Of a stretch of DNA of 64,000 bases, positions 53,906-63,445 are shown piece after piece. The number at the start of each line of letters is the position of its first letter. Positions within the stretch are counted from its first letter, which is position 1. The notes beneath the pieces were generated by a model, which searched no databases, was not told the DNA's origin, and saw only the letters and a list, made by a program, of their open reading frames with translations. The DNA comes from Euglena gracilis (Eukaryota > Euglenida > Euglenophyceae > Euglenales), in NCBI GenBank assembly GCA_039621445.1, contig CP154955.1:4645284-4709283 (forward strand). The letters run 5' to 3'. Position numbers and translations under genes: made by a program.

Positions 53906-55113
53906 TACTGAAGGTGCCTGTTGGGGAGTGCAATGCAGCACTGGCCTTCAAGCCAAGCCTCTCAGGTGACTCGCTTTTTCCAGATATCTGTGGTTGGCTG
54001 TCTTCATTCAAGCAAAATTTACCAAACCAACCGCGAAGCATTTGTATAAAAAAAAAAGACGAAACAAACAAACAAACAAAGCAGTTTACCAGTTTACCTG
54101 CATGAGACTGGGTGGCCCATCCCAATGTGAGATCTCGATGGGCTTACCGATTAGTTGTGCATTCACTGGTATCATGTGAGAACACCTGGAAGGAAATTCA
54201 AGATTATTAAAAACTAAATTACCTGAAAAACAAAGTTGCTTCATTCCAATTGTGGCCACAGTCACTTCGGGGCGTGGCAGGGGAGGTGTGCCAAAAAGTT
54301 TTGCGGGGCCCATTGTGAGACATCCTTGCATGTTTCCACAGATTGCTCAGATTGTGTGGTATGCATCCCCGGAGCAAGCCTAACAGTCCAAGCCGTCGCA
54401 TGTGCATGCAAAATAAATACAATGGTTCACAGCAGCTGCATTCCTTCTTGAACATCCACATTTTGGCTGTTGCAGGAGGTTTGGCCTATTCGGTTGGCCA
54501 ACCGTTATGTCCCAGCGGCCACTCCTAATTACAAACGCTGTAATTGGATCTATTTTTGGATGCAAAAGTTCCAAAAAAGGTTATATGTGACGTTGTATGT
54601 GAGGTCACACTGGTCACATGTGACCTGTCAAAACTACCACGTTCCCCCCGCGAAACCCCCCCCCCGACCCCGCCCGCGACCCGTACACCCCCGTGGGGAA
54701 CTGGGCCGTAGTTCAGCACCGGGGGGTCGGCACACCCCTCCCCCCCCCTTCACCGACCCCCTCTCCACGCCATTTTACCCCCCCCCTTTCAGACCCCCTC
54801 ACCACGCTATGTCAGGCCTTCCTTTTCTTGGCAAACCCCCGCGCACCCCTCCCCCCCCCATCCGGGACCCCCTCGCCACGCCAAACCCCCACCCCCAGCC
54901 GGAAACCTGGCCACGGCATGCCGACCCCCCACTGGGCCGTTAGACCCCACCAGCAGGAGAAACAAATTTAGATGGCCTTTGGAGGGGTCCTAGCCTTCCA
55001 TCTACTGGTAACATCTGGCTGGTGACAGCTTGCCATGAACATGGAGGTTGGCGACCTTCCGGGCAGGGCGGCCAGCGGTCCCCAGTGAAAGCCCGGCGTA
55101 AGATGAATGGGTC
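53906..55113. other. No gene recognised
   Basis: Less repetitive to about 54620, then C-run sequence. Short frames without motifs. It lies downstream of the last cyclase exon. Confidence 0.35.
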
Positions 55114-55206
55114 TCAGGCGTCAGCTCGGCGCAGGGCGTTTGCGGCTGCCTGCCAGGAGTGCTGCTTGCATAGCCGCTGGAGCATGTCGCCCTCGTCGGG
55201 CTCCAT
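55114..55206 (-). CDS. Probable last coding exon of the class III cyclase gene
   Basis: On the minus strand the acceptor TTTTGTTTGCAG is followed directly by 30 codons and a TGA: MEPDEGDMLQRLCKQHSWQA, then AANALRRADA. The exon is much more GC-rich than its flanks, as are the cyclase exons upstream. The reading frame is in phase 0 at the acceptor. The sequence is helix-forming and charged, without a known domain. Membership in the cyclase gene rests on strand, distance and composition only; it could instead begin a separate small gene, as its first codon is ATG. Confidence 0.45.
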   Translation of the reverse strand: MEPDEGDMLQRLCKQHSWQAAANALRRADA

Positions 55207-55614
55207 CTGCAAACAAAAATCACAGGCATTCAAATTGGAAATGTTGTTGTTGATTTGGAGGTGTTTCTCCGCAAAATCTCTGTTTTGCGCTGAAAAAAAA
55301 TTTGAACACTGTTTTATTCTTCATCAAAAGCACCGTGTGTTCTCAATGGAAAAAAATTATTCACTTCGATTCAAGTTTTATGATTATTATTTAATCAAAA
55401 TAAATTGTTTGCATTTTTTGCCTTTTACGTTTTTGCGAACCTTTTCAACCATATTCCGGCTCCTCAACGCTCGGTTCGAAGAACCCTCGGCGGACCATGC
55501 AAGTGCCACGGGCACGTAGGAGGACGAGCACTTTTGACTCCCTGGGGGTAGGGATTTGGGGTGGGTGGTTCTTCAGTGCTCCCTGCCGCCGAAGCCTTGC
55601 CCTGACCCTCAGGG

Positions 55615-56115
55615 GGAGCACATGGCTGGCCGACGGCTGGCCGACGGCTGGCCGACGGCGTGACGGAAGCCGGGTCAAGTTGTCTATCTCATATGGGTAG
55701 CAAATGCCTAATTTGGCATGAAATTGCTAATTTTGAGGAGGAAATTCCGAATTTCATGTGTAAATTCCTAATTTTGAGTGGTGCTAATTTCATGTGTAAA
55801 TTCCTAATTTTGAGTGGCAAGTGCCTAATTTTGGGTGTAAAATCCCATTTTCATGTGGAAAATGCACAATTTTGGCTGGCATGAGTGGCAAATGCATATT
55901 TCGGGGTGAAAATTGCTGAATTTCAGCACCTACCACCCCCCCCCCTTTATTGTCCCACCGACCTGCCCCCGGGAGGCCCGACCGGACAATGGGGGAGCAC
56001 ACGGCTGGCCGACGGCTGGCCGACGGCGTGACGGAAGCCGGGTCGGGTTGTCTATCTCATATGGGTAGCAAATGCCTAATTTGGCGTGCCAGTTCCTAAT
56101 TTTGAGTGGATGATT
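55615..56115. repeat. Two copies of the GGCTGGCCGAC plus CCTAATTTTGAG repeat
   Basis: At 55621 and 55995 the sequence GGGGGAGCACA(T/C)GGCTGGCC starts a tandem of GGCTGGCCGAC (three and two units), followed by GTGACGGAAGCCGGGTC, TTGTCTATCTCATATGGGTA and AGCAAATGCCTAATTTGGC. The first copy continues in a 210-bp TAATTTTGAGTGG array. Between the copies is a C/G-capped segment with TTATTGTCCCACCGACC and CCGACCGGACAATGGGGG (55947-55994). Confidence 0.8.
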
Positions 56116-56797
56116 TCCGGGAGAGGAGGGTTTGAAAATGACTGCATTCAAAGTAACTCAGGACGGGGGGATCGGGTATTTTTTTTTGCTCTTTTGGGGT
56201 TATTTTGGGGTCCGAATAATGTTCGACATCAAGAACTGTCACAGGGCATAAATAACGGCGAGTGTGTCAGGACTACCATAAATCAGGAGTTCATTAATAT
56301 TATCGGAAAATATTGACAAATTCATTAAAACTCACATAAAAAAAATTGCAAGGAATGGCAAACTGCCTGCCGAGGGTACCCACTCGGCCCGAACCACCGC
56401 CCCCGCATCCCGCCTCAAAGTCAGCAACCTTTTTTTTATATTACCAAACTACATCTCGGACTCCCTCGAGGCAAGCCGACCAGGGAGGAAGGGACACCGA
56501 GGGCGAAGCACAAAGACGTTGCCTTTTTTGCCTAATGCCTTTTTTCGCCGGCAAGCAAGGCATGGCCTCACAATGGAAAAGTGAGGAGCCCGAGGTGAGC
56601 ACCCAGATGCGGGTGGGACGCCCCCTCCCCATTGTTTGCAGGGGGGGGGGGGCGGGGCAAGCAGCTGCCTCGATGGAGGGTGCGAGTCATGGTGGCCTTG
56701 TCCTCCGCCATGGCGATGGTGCGGAAGGCGGTCTCGCCAGCGGGACCGCGGGGCCCTCCCAGGCATTGCCCGGCGTGAAAGCGGGATCAGATCCCGG

Positions 56798-56800
<3 letters not shown>
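56116..56800. other. Mostly non-coding; possible weak minus-strand exon near 56680-56790
   Basis: On the minus strand 56680-56780 is GC-rich and reads AGETAFRTIAMAEDKATMTR, like the cyclase exons in composition, and would fit between the exons at 57500 and 55206, but I see no clear splice sites. On the + strand 56448-56510 (CTCGGACTCCCTCGAGGCAA and onward) matches, inverted, 61250-61305 in the DIRS-like element. Confidence 0.25.
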
Positions 56801-57041
<241 letters not shown>

Positions 57042-57499
57042 GAGCCAGCCATGCAGGTTGCTCTGGTGCCCGTCATGGGAGTCACAGGGTCCGGGCACTG
57101 TGCTGATTCCCGAACGTTTTTATTGGTTCCTGCACAAAAAAAAACAAATCCAGTGGAGATCCTGCGTTAGTCATCCCCACGATCCAGTGATACGGCCAAA
57201 ACGTGGGTCCTTTCTGGACCCACTGTTTCCCAGCCATTTTAACAAACGGAATGTCTTCAAAAACCCAAGAGCTTGCTTCCTCTTGAGATGAGACACGAGC
57301 AACTTCACACTTGCTGCACAATTGAAAATGAATTTGAAACTTGCCTCTGAGTTTTATTGTCCCGTATCCTTTGTGCTCATCGGAAGTTTGAAACAAATAG
57401 GTGTTGGTGTTAATACAGAATGGAATGGATGTGTCAAGTCAATTTAAATCACTCTTCAAACTTTAGAACCGAAAAGGGGTGACGAAACCTCGCGGCCAC

Positions 57500-57672
57500 C
57501 TGGCCCAGGGAGGGCAGGAAGCGCGGGCCCGGCCCCAGTCGCTGACGGGGGCGTTGTGGTCCAGCTGGTAGATCCACTCGTCCTCCGCCAGCAGCTTCCT
57601 CCCCTCCACCAGGTGCACCGACAGCCCCCTGTGCACGGCAGTGCGCAGTGGGGGGTCGGTGCCCACCTCCCC
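57500..57672 (-). CDS. Cyclase gene exon, region after the catalytic domain
   Basis: On the minus strand the acceptor GCCTCTGTAG precedes GEVGTDPPLRTAVHRGLSVH, then LVEGRKLLAEDEWIYQLDHN and APVSDWGRA. The exon ends at a CCAG/GTGGCC donor; 173 bp, phase 0 in and phase 2 out. Composition is GC-rich with strong third-position G/C, unlike the surroundings. A short DEW-x-YQL stretch after the catalytic domain is, as I recall, common in protist cyclases; that link is inference. Because the exit phase does not match the phase-0 start of the exon at 55206, at least one exon between them is missing from my list. Confidence 0.55.
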
Positions 57673-57774
57673 CTACAGAGGCAAAATATGACCGACTCTC
57701 GGGGACACGCTGCGGGGCGGGGGGGGGGGGCTATGGCCTATTCCATTTCTGACGGGTGTGGCTTGGGGGGTCCA

Positions 57775-57910
57775 CACCCACACATACCTACCCCTCCCCG
57801 GGAAACTGTCACCTGACAGGTTGGCCAGCACCGGGGACCCTGACAGTTTCCCAGGCGGGACCCTGACAGGTTCTCGGGCATGACAGTTTCCCGGGGGGGG
57901 GGTAGGTACG
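57775..57910. repeat. Foldback cluster with CCTGACAG(G/T)TT words
   Basis: GGGAAACTGTCACCTGACAG faces several CCCTGACAGTTTCCC and CCCTGACAGGTTCTC segments, ending CATGACAGTTTCCCGGGGGG. CACCTGACAGGTTGGCC recurs near 60799 and ACTGTCACCTGACC near 60968. Confidence 0.65.
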
Positions 57911-58757
57911 CCCAACACCCCCCCCAGCCACACAAATGGTGGGGGGTTCGCTTTCCGGGCAGGTCAAAACAAGTGACACTTCTGTACCTTCTGCCAGCTA
58001 CCCCAGGGCGGGAGAAATTGCACATTGGGGGGGGGTCAAAAATTGCAGTGCAAACAAATTCACAAAATTGCACATACTTGGAGATTAGTCCTTTCACATC
58101 ACTGTGTCGATCCGTTCGTACGGTCTCTTGGCAGACAAACAAAAAATGTGGCGCAATCTCTTGGCATCTTTGTACTTCGACAGAAATTAGTCGACTCGTG
58201 GGGAAAGAGTGGCATTCTCCTTTGCAAGTTGGAAAAAATACTCCCGGACATCCATCACCAGATCAAAAACAAACGGAGTCAGTCCTGACGGAGCAAGCTC
58301 GAACTTCCGCTCCAGTTCCAGTTTGAACGAAGAACTTTGTAGCATACTGAGGGTCTTTGCAAGCGCCTGGGTATGGTCCGAAATAAAAGCGAAACGGGCA
58401 GCTACTGAACAAAATTCAAAATTCATCAACGTAAATGCTCGACAAGTAATTCACTCCCCGCCGGTGCAAATACCTTTTCGCACAGGTTGAGAAAATATCA
58501 AAGACACCTGGACAGGGGACTCAAGGTAGGGTTTGCACACTGAGTAAACCAACAATAGACAGCCTTTGAACGGAAATTTTGACTACACATAAGTTTCCCA
58601 GCAAAAAAAAGGTAAGTTCTCAATTGCATCAAAAACTGACATTGTCCAAAACAAAATATCCTGGGCCATGTGCAATTAATAGCACGAAATTGCAAAAAAA
58701 AATGCACATTTCAGGAAAATCAAAAATTGCACAATGAAATTTCCCCCCCCTGGCTAC
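57911..58757. other. Intron-like sequence; minus frame of 80 codons unassigned
   Basis: 58187-58429 (-) reads ISDHTQALAKTLSMLQSSSF, then ERKFELAPSGLTPFVFDLVM, more protein-like than most frames here, and stops before a matching continuation (FLSKYKDAKRL). I recognise no family. It may be a decayed transposon gene within the cyclase intron. Confidence 0.25.
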
Positions 58758-58970
58758 CTGCAGCACCCGTGCTGGCGCACACAGCTCAGACCTGGCGTGG
58801 AGCGGGCAGTACTGCCCGAGGTGGGGGAGGTGCACGACGTCCACCGGGCGGAGCAGGAATGAGTACTTGATCCGCTCCTCCACGTTGGGGTCGGCGAGGA
58901 TGACCGGGTCCGGGAAGTCCCGCAGCCGGGCCAGCAGCGAGGCCACCTTCATCGGGACGCCGAACGTGAC
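58758..58970 (-). CDS. Cyclase gene exon, C-terminal part of catalytic domain
   Basis: 71 codons between the acceptor GTCATCCCCCAG and the donor CTGCAG/GTAGCC, phase 0 at both ends; an alternative donor CCAG/GTCTGA lies at 58791. The protein reads VTFGVPMKVASLLARLRDFP, then VILADPNVEERIKYSFLLRP and VDVVHLPHLGQ. Class III nucleotidyl cyclases show, after the 'GD-x-VN' loop, a helix with A-x-L, an 'I-x-(I/V)' strand, then 'F-x-x-RP-x-x-x-V-x-(L/V)' at the domain end, which this matches. It follows the exon at 60600-60749 on the same strand with an intron of about 1.6 kb. Confidence is moderate because the metal-binding and GDxVN parts are not in view. Confidence 0.6.
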
Positions 58971-59002
58971 CTGGGGGATGACAGGGGTGGGAGGGTGCTT
59001 CA

Positions 59003-59095
59003 TGGCGAGGACAGTCCTACCGAGTCGTATGCCGAGTGGCGAGGACAGTCCTACCGAGTCGTATGCCGAGTGGCGAGGACAGTCCTACCGAGTTA
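59003..59095. repeat. 34-bp tandem repeat, 2.7 copies
   Basis: TGGCGAGGACAGTCCTACCG followed by AGTCGTATGCCGAG occurs at 59003, 59037 and 59071. It lies in the intron just upstream (in gene sense) of the exon at 58758-58970. Confidence 0.9.
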
Positions 59096-59289
59096 AATGA
59101 CCCTGTTTTGGAGCGAGGGTACAACCATAGGGTTTGGAGCTGTGAAATTTCCCCTGAACCAAACTCTGTCTATGTTTCGGAAGGAGTTTCAAAAATCATG
59201 GGAACCCTTCGGTGTTAAGGCAGGTGTGGGAGTGGGTCGGGCTCCCCCTTTGGTCAAAGGGTGGGGGGCTCCTGCACAGGCTATTGTTT

Positions 59290-59705
59290 ACCCCCCCTAT
59301 GTCCAATGACCGGTAACCTCTGTTCTCTGACCGGGGGGGGTGGTCGTTGGACATAGGGTAGTGACCAAAAAGGTGTCCTCTGACCGGGGGGGTGGTCGTT
59401 GGACATGGGGTCAAAAGAAAGTTGGTGGGTACCCGGGTCCCCACCCACCCAAAAATGCCCAATTTTTCCCTTCCGGCGCTTTGAGCCGAAAATTTTGGGC
59501 AATTTTGACAATTTTTTGTCCAAAAAGTGTCAAAAATGGCATTTTGGCCAAAATTTGGGCCAATTTTTGGGCAAAATTTTTCGTCCCGGCGCTTCACGCC
59601 GGGACCAAAAATTTGGTCAAACCTCCGAAAAGGTGTCCTCTGACCGGGGGGGGGTGGTCATTGGACATAGGGGGGTCGTTGGACATAGGGGGGGGGGGAA
59701 GGACC
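59290..59705. repeat. C/G-capped foldbacks with CTATGTCCAATGACC word
   Basis: CTATGTCCAATGACC (59297-59311) and GGTCGTTGGACATAG (59342-59356) are complementary but for one pair, around CTCTGTTCTCTGACCGGGGG. TGTCCTCTGACCGGGGGG then GGTCGTTGGACAT recurs at 59372-59406 and 59633-59690. Between lie CGGCGC-hairpins at 59473 and 59586 (CCCGGCGCTTCACGCCGGG). Confidence 0.75.
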
Positions 59706-60599
59706 CCGGGGGGCCAATAGCTAGCCATTTTGTCAAAATCGTCAAAAAATTGTGTGCAAAGCGACGGAAGGAAAACTTTGCCCTTTTGGGGGGGGGAGGG
59801 TTTTCATCCTCGGATCAATCCAGACCCCTTGGCAGGTGGGGGGACCCGAACCCCAATGCAGACAGGATGGGGGGATATCCCCACCTAAAGCCGTGACACC
59901 CTCCTTATATCCACAGCCCACGGAGCATTGCAAAGCATTTTCTCCCTCACAAGGGTAAGCAGTTGGTTGGTACCAGGGACCTTCCTGGGATGAAGGTTTG
60001 GGGTAAATCCCATTGGATGGGATTTGGCTGGCATCAGGTGACCCAAATAGCTTTTTGTTGGAAAAATGTCACCCATCCACTTTCTCCGCAGGGAGGAGTG
60101 GGAAGAGGAGTTGTCAGGATCCCGGGTACATGCTACCCTGCTGCAATTGTCTCGGAACGATCAACCAACACGTGGGGGAGTTGGCTGCTGCATCGGGTCA
60201 ACAGAAACTCACTGGCGACTCCTCGGCGACGCCCTTCCTTGAAACATGCATTTTCGAGCAACCGAAAGCACAATTTCAAACGCATCACCCACGTGATTCA
60301 TGTGGAATCGACATTCACAAAAACTTCTTTTTTACAGGTTTCGGGGGGGGCAAATTAGAAAGCACAAAGAGAGGCAACAACTACCAGGCAGGGCACACGT
60401 CGCACGTGGAACACACGTGTGCAGAATCGCGTGCATTCTCGCAACGGACCCACCTTCCTCCTCTCCACCAAGGTTCCAAACACACACCCATATTTATGTA
60501 TATATATTATATTTTATATGTATGTATATGCATATCCCTGGCCACAATAACACGATAACACCCTGCCCCTTGAAGCAAAAGGGGATGTGCGCAACACAC
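59706..60599. other. Intron-like sequence, no exon recognised
   Basis: Open frames 59963-60358 and 60013-60558 (+) run opposite to the cyclase gene and show no motif. An AT-rich tract (TATATATTATATTTTATATG) lies near 60499. Confidence 0.35.
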
Positions 60600-60749
60600 C
60601 AGGGTCTTGTAGGGGCCGTAGCCGACGTTACCGGCGACCACCTGCCCCGCCGCGAGGCCGACCTGCGCGTGGACCTTGTTGAACGCCTGGGACTTTGTCT
60701 CCGCCACGATGTCCAGCGCCGCCGTGGCCGCCACGGAAGTCCGGCCCAC
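60600..60749 (-). CDS. Class III adenylate/guanylate cyclase catalytic-domain exon
   Basis: Cyclases of this class make cAMP or cGMP from ATP or GTP. The minus strand reads VGRTSVAATAALDIVAETKS, then AFNKVHAQVGLAAGQVVAGN, VGYGPYKTLV. The core VGLAAGQVVAGNVG matches the family signature 'VG(I/L)-x-x-G-x-VVAG-x-VG', which precedes the GDxVN loop; Y and a hydrophobic run follow as expected. The exon is GC-rich and ends at a CTG/GTGTGT donor. The upstream splice acceptor is unclear, so the 5' limit is approximate. The exons at 58758-58970 and 57500-57672 continue it. Nucleotide specificity cannot be told from this part. Earlier exons (metal-binding Asp residues) must lie beyond the retroelement or outside the window. 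Confidence 0.6.
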
Positions 60750-61024
60750 GGGTGGGCGACACGGGTGCAGAACAAACATACCGACTCCCCCCCCCCGGCA
60801 CCTGACAGGTTGGCCGGTACTGGGCAACTTCCCATCATGACAGGTCAGCAGGTTTCCTTCCTGTCAAAAAATAAGAACTCAAAAAAACTTAATGACCAAA
60901 ATTGAAGAAAAAAAGCAAAAGAGTGCGGGGGGAAAACGCGTTTGCGCCCCCCCTGCTGACCCCCAGAAACTGTCACCTGACCATATTATTGCTTACCAAC
61001 CCTGGGAGGTTCAGTCATTCTGAA

Positions 61025-61140
61025 ATAACCACCAGTCAGTCACCCCCCCCCCCGGGGGGAGAGTCAGACCAGGGGGGGGGGGGGCGCTATGGGGTGTCTG
61101 CCCCTAGCAGGCACACTCCCCGGGGGGGGGGATCCGGGGG
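61025..61140. repeat. C/G-run foldback at the edge of the DIRS-like element
   Basis: CCAGTCAGTCACCCCCCC and GGGGGGAGAGTCAGACCAGG, then G runs and GGCACACTCCCCGGGGGGGG. The CAGTCACC word is shared with 2055-2330 and 6160-6190. Confidence 0.6.
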
Positions 61141-61153
61141 GACCCAGAAATTT

Positions 61154-62330
61154 TCATTTAAAATGGCCTTTTCCGGGCCCCCAGCGCCTTGGGTGCCGGC
61201 GTCGGAGGGGGGTGCTGGGTGTGTGGGGGTGCTGGCACCCCCAAAAGTCGCCCTCGGTGTCCCTTCCTCCCTGGTCGGTTTTCCTCGAGGGAGTACGAGA
61301 CACCTCGGGCTCCGCACTTTGCCCTTGTGAGGGCAGATTTTGCACTGAAATTAGGGGGGCCAGGGCATTTTCCAGGGCACCTTGGGCACCAAGTCGTTGA
61401 TAGTGGGCTGTAAAGGCCTCCACCCCCCTCCACTGACCAGTTTCACAAACTTCTTGGGCAGAAAGGCCCAAATTTTTGAGTAAACCAACTCCTGCCCCTC
61501 TGGTGGAGTGGGCCCCCCACACCTGGGGGGGTACCCCATGCTTGGCCAAAAAGTCTTTTGTGATGGAAGCAATGGTGTCTGCACTTATGGCCCTGAAGGG
61601 GGGTTTTAAGGAAATAAGGAGGGGACCCCCTGGTCTCACGAATAAACGTGTAGCAGCCACATAGCACATCATTAAATGAAAGGGGCTGATTTGGGGACAT
61701 TGGGGAATGGACACAACCCTTTCCCACTTATGGAATTTCTGTCCTTTACGCTTAATCTTGATGTAGGGTGCCCTACCCAACACACTGGTGGTTCGCTTGA
61801 CTTGCGATAAGTCGGAGGATCGGTATAAACAGAGGATTCGTGAGCAAAAAATAAGTTGTGTACGCAATGTACAAATATCAGTGGGCATAGGCGCCTTTGC
61901 CAGCCACAGGAGGATTGGGAGGGGATCCCAAAATGCCCCATACTTCTCAAGATTTTGGTTCCAAAGCCTCTTGTAGGGGGTCGGCAGGGTGTGGAATCTC
62001 AGCCCACCAAACCCAGGAATCAAAAGCATAGCACTGTAGGCATTACGGGCTTGGGCCTTGGAAAACTGGAATAATTGAATTAAAGCGTCAGCCACTTGGT
62101 CTGTGGTGGCTTCAGGGGGGGGCACCCCCATGTGTTCCAAAATGACCCACAGAAGTGCAAAAGCACTCTGATAACGCTTTAAACTGGGGTTTCTCCCCAG
62201 GAAATCGTTAATGGTCTTAACCTGAATTTGTTTCCCATCCAAAATTTGCCTGAGCAAATGATGCAAACCAGGGGCCACCTGGGGGGTGGCATTTGTTCTC
62301 CCCTGCAGTTGGTGAACATGCCCTTGTAGG
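61154..62330 (-). CDS. DIRS-like tyrosine recombinase (YR)
   Basis: This enzyme would insert circular cDNA by Arg-His-Arg-Tyr chemistry through a covalent 3'-phosphotyrosine. The N-terminal part (QIQVKTINDFLGRNPSLKRY) resembles the DNA-binding arm. The catalytic domain shows LYRSSDLSQV (first Arg), YIKIKRKGQK (Lys-rich strand), GAHSTRGAG (His-x-x-Arg, near 61495-61512) and AFTAHYQRLG (Tyr, near 61390). All four key residues are present. The frame is open from 63445 to the stop at 61154, but upstream of about 62330 the sensible reading is in another frame, so the YR either begins internally, overlapping the RT-RH frame as in DIRS-1, or the frame is shifted. The last about 60 residues after ISVQ look like run-on. 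Confidence 0.85.
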
Positions 62331-63042
62331 GGGTGATTTTCAGGCAGGGGGTCCCTGTACCTTTCATTTTTATTAATTGGGGCCACCAGGTGGCTGAATC
62401 CAAGTAGGGGGTGCCCATCAAAACTTTGGTCTGGGGAAACATTTTCAACCTGGGTAGAAATTGATGAATTATTGACCAGGGGGGGTTTGCATAAAGATCC
62501 CCCATGTTGTCCAGTGGACATTGCAATGCATTTACTGCTGTGGCATCCCAGTGGGGCCACCTGGCCACAAAATTGGGCAGTTTTTTGTTGCCTGGGGAGG
62601 CAAACAAATCTGTTTCCAGATTTATGAATTTTTTGAACTGCTGTCTGAGCCATTGAAAAAGTTGGGGGTCTAAAGAATAATCCCCCCTGTCCATTTCCCA
62701 TCTGCTGATGGGGTCTGCCAGGCATTCTTTTGAAGGTACCCAGTTGACTTGGAGGTTTACTTGGTGCTCCATGCACCACTTGAAAATTTTGTTGAATGGG
62801 TCCTTTCTGCCCCCACCTTTTGTCAGGTAAAAGTAAATTACCTGGTTGTCCACTGATAAGGAAACGGTTTCCCCAGGTTTGCTCAAAATTTTCACAGTGC
62901 TGATTGCTGCACTGAGCTCCTTTACATTGATGTGCAAAATGGAGTCTTTTCTCCAAAATTCCTGCACAATTTCTCCTGTGTGGATGTCCAGCCCCCCCCC
63001 AAGCATGGGTGCTGCTGTCTGAGTGCAACACTCTGGTTGCAT
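62179..63042 (-). CDS. DIRS-like RNase H and methyltransferase-like domain
   Basis: RNase H would remove RNA from the cDNA hybrid. It is seen as GLDIHTGEIVQEF, HINVKELSAAI (catalytic Glu), SVDNQVIYFYL (Asp) and WVPSKECLADPISR (last Asp). Its first strand, RVLHSDSSTHAWGG, lies in the neighbouring frame, with the shift at a C9 run near 62992-63000. Further on, ETDLFASPGNKKLP, then DLYANPPWSIIHQFL, match the Dam-methylase-like segment found in DIRS elements; NPPW corresponds to the DPPY-type catalytic motif. The frame then overlaps the recombinase. The first residues (MQPECC) are not the real start. Confidence 0.75.
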   Translation of the reverse strand: MQPECCTQTAAPMLGGGLDIHTGEIVQEFWRKDSILHINVKELSAAISTVKILSKPGETVSLSVDNQVIYFYLTKGGGRKDPFNKIFKWCMEHQVNLQVNWVPSKECLADPISRWEMDRGDYSLDPQLFQWLRQQFKKFINLETDLFASPGNKKLPNFVARWPHWDATAVNALQCPLDNMGDLYANPPWSIIHQFLPRLKMFPQTKVLMGTPYLDSATWWPQLIKMKGTGTPCLKITPYKGMFTNCRGEQMPPPRWPLVCIICSGKFWMGNKFRLRPLTISWGETPV

Positions 63043-63445
63043 TTTGTGGGAAGGGTCTGCCCTCCCAGGTGTCCAGCAGAAATTTTATTTCCCTTAATTG
63101 GGCTTTGATTTCCTGGGAGATGGGGTGTTTTGAGTCCCAGGGGGCTGTGGACTTTGCCACCAAAAAAATTGTCAGGGTGTCTGTAAAAGCCCTTAAAAAG
63201 GGCAGGGCCATTAGGTTGCATCTTATTTGGCCCAAAATGGCAGCCAACTGCCTTTTTGACATGTAATCTTTTTTCACAATTTTTCCCAGCTCCTTTTTTA
63301 TGGTTTTGACTTTCTGGGGGGGCACCTGTAGTTTTCCTTCCTGGAAGTTCAGTTGAAACCCCAGATGGGTTACCACTTGGGTGGGCTGCAGGGTGGACTT
63401 TTTCACATTGATTTTGAATCCAGAATCAAAGAAAATCTTTGACAA
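63010..63445 (-). CDS. DIRS-like reverse transcriptase, C-terminal part, and RNase H start
   Basis: Same open frame as the recombinase entry but an earlier domain: FFDSGFKINVKKSTL, VVTHLGFQLNFQEGKL and SKRQLAAILGQIRCN are typical of the RT palm/thumb end (LG-x-x-(L/F) motif E region and connection). The segment ends with HSDSSTHAWGG, the first RNase H strand. It connects upstream to the YLDD segment by a single-base frame change near 63440. Confidence 0.75.
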
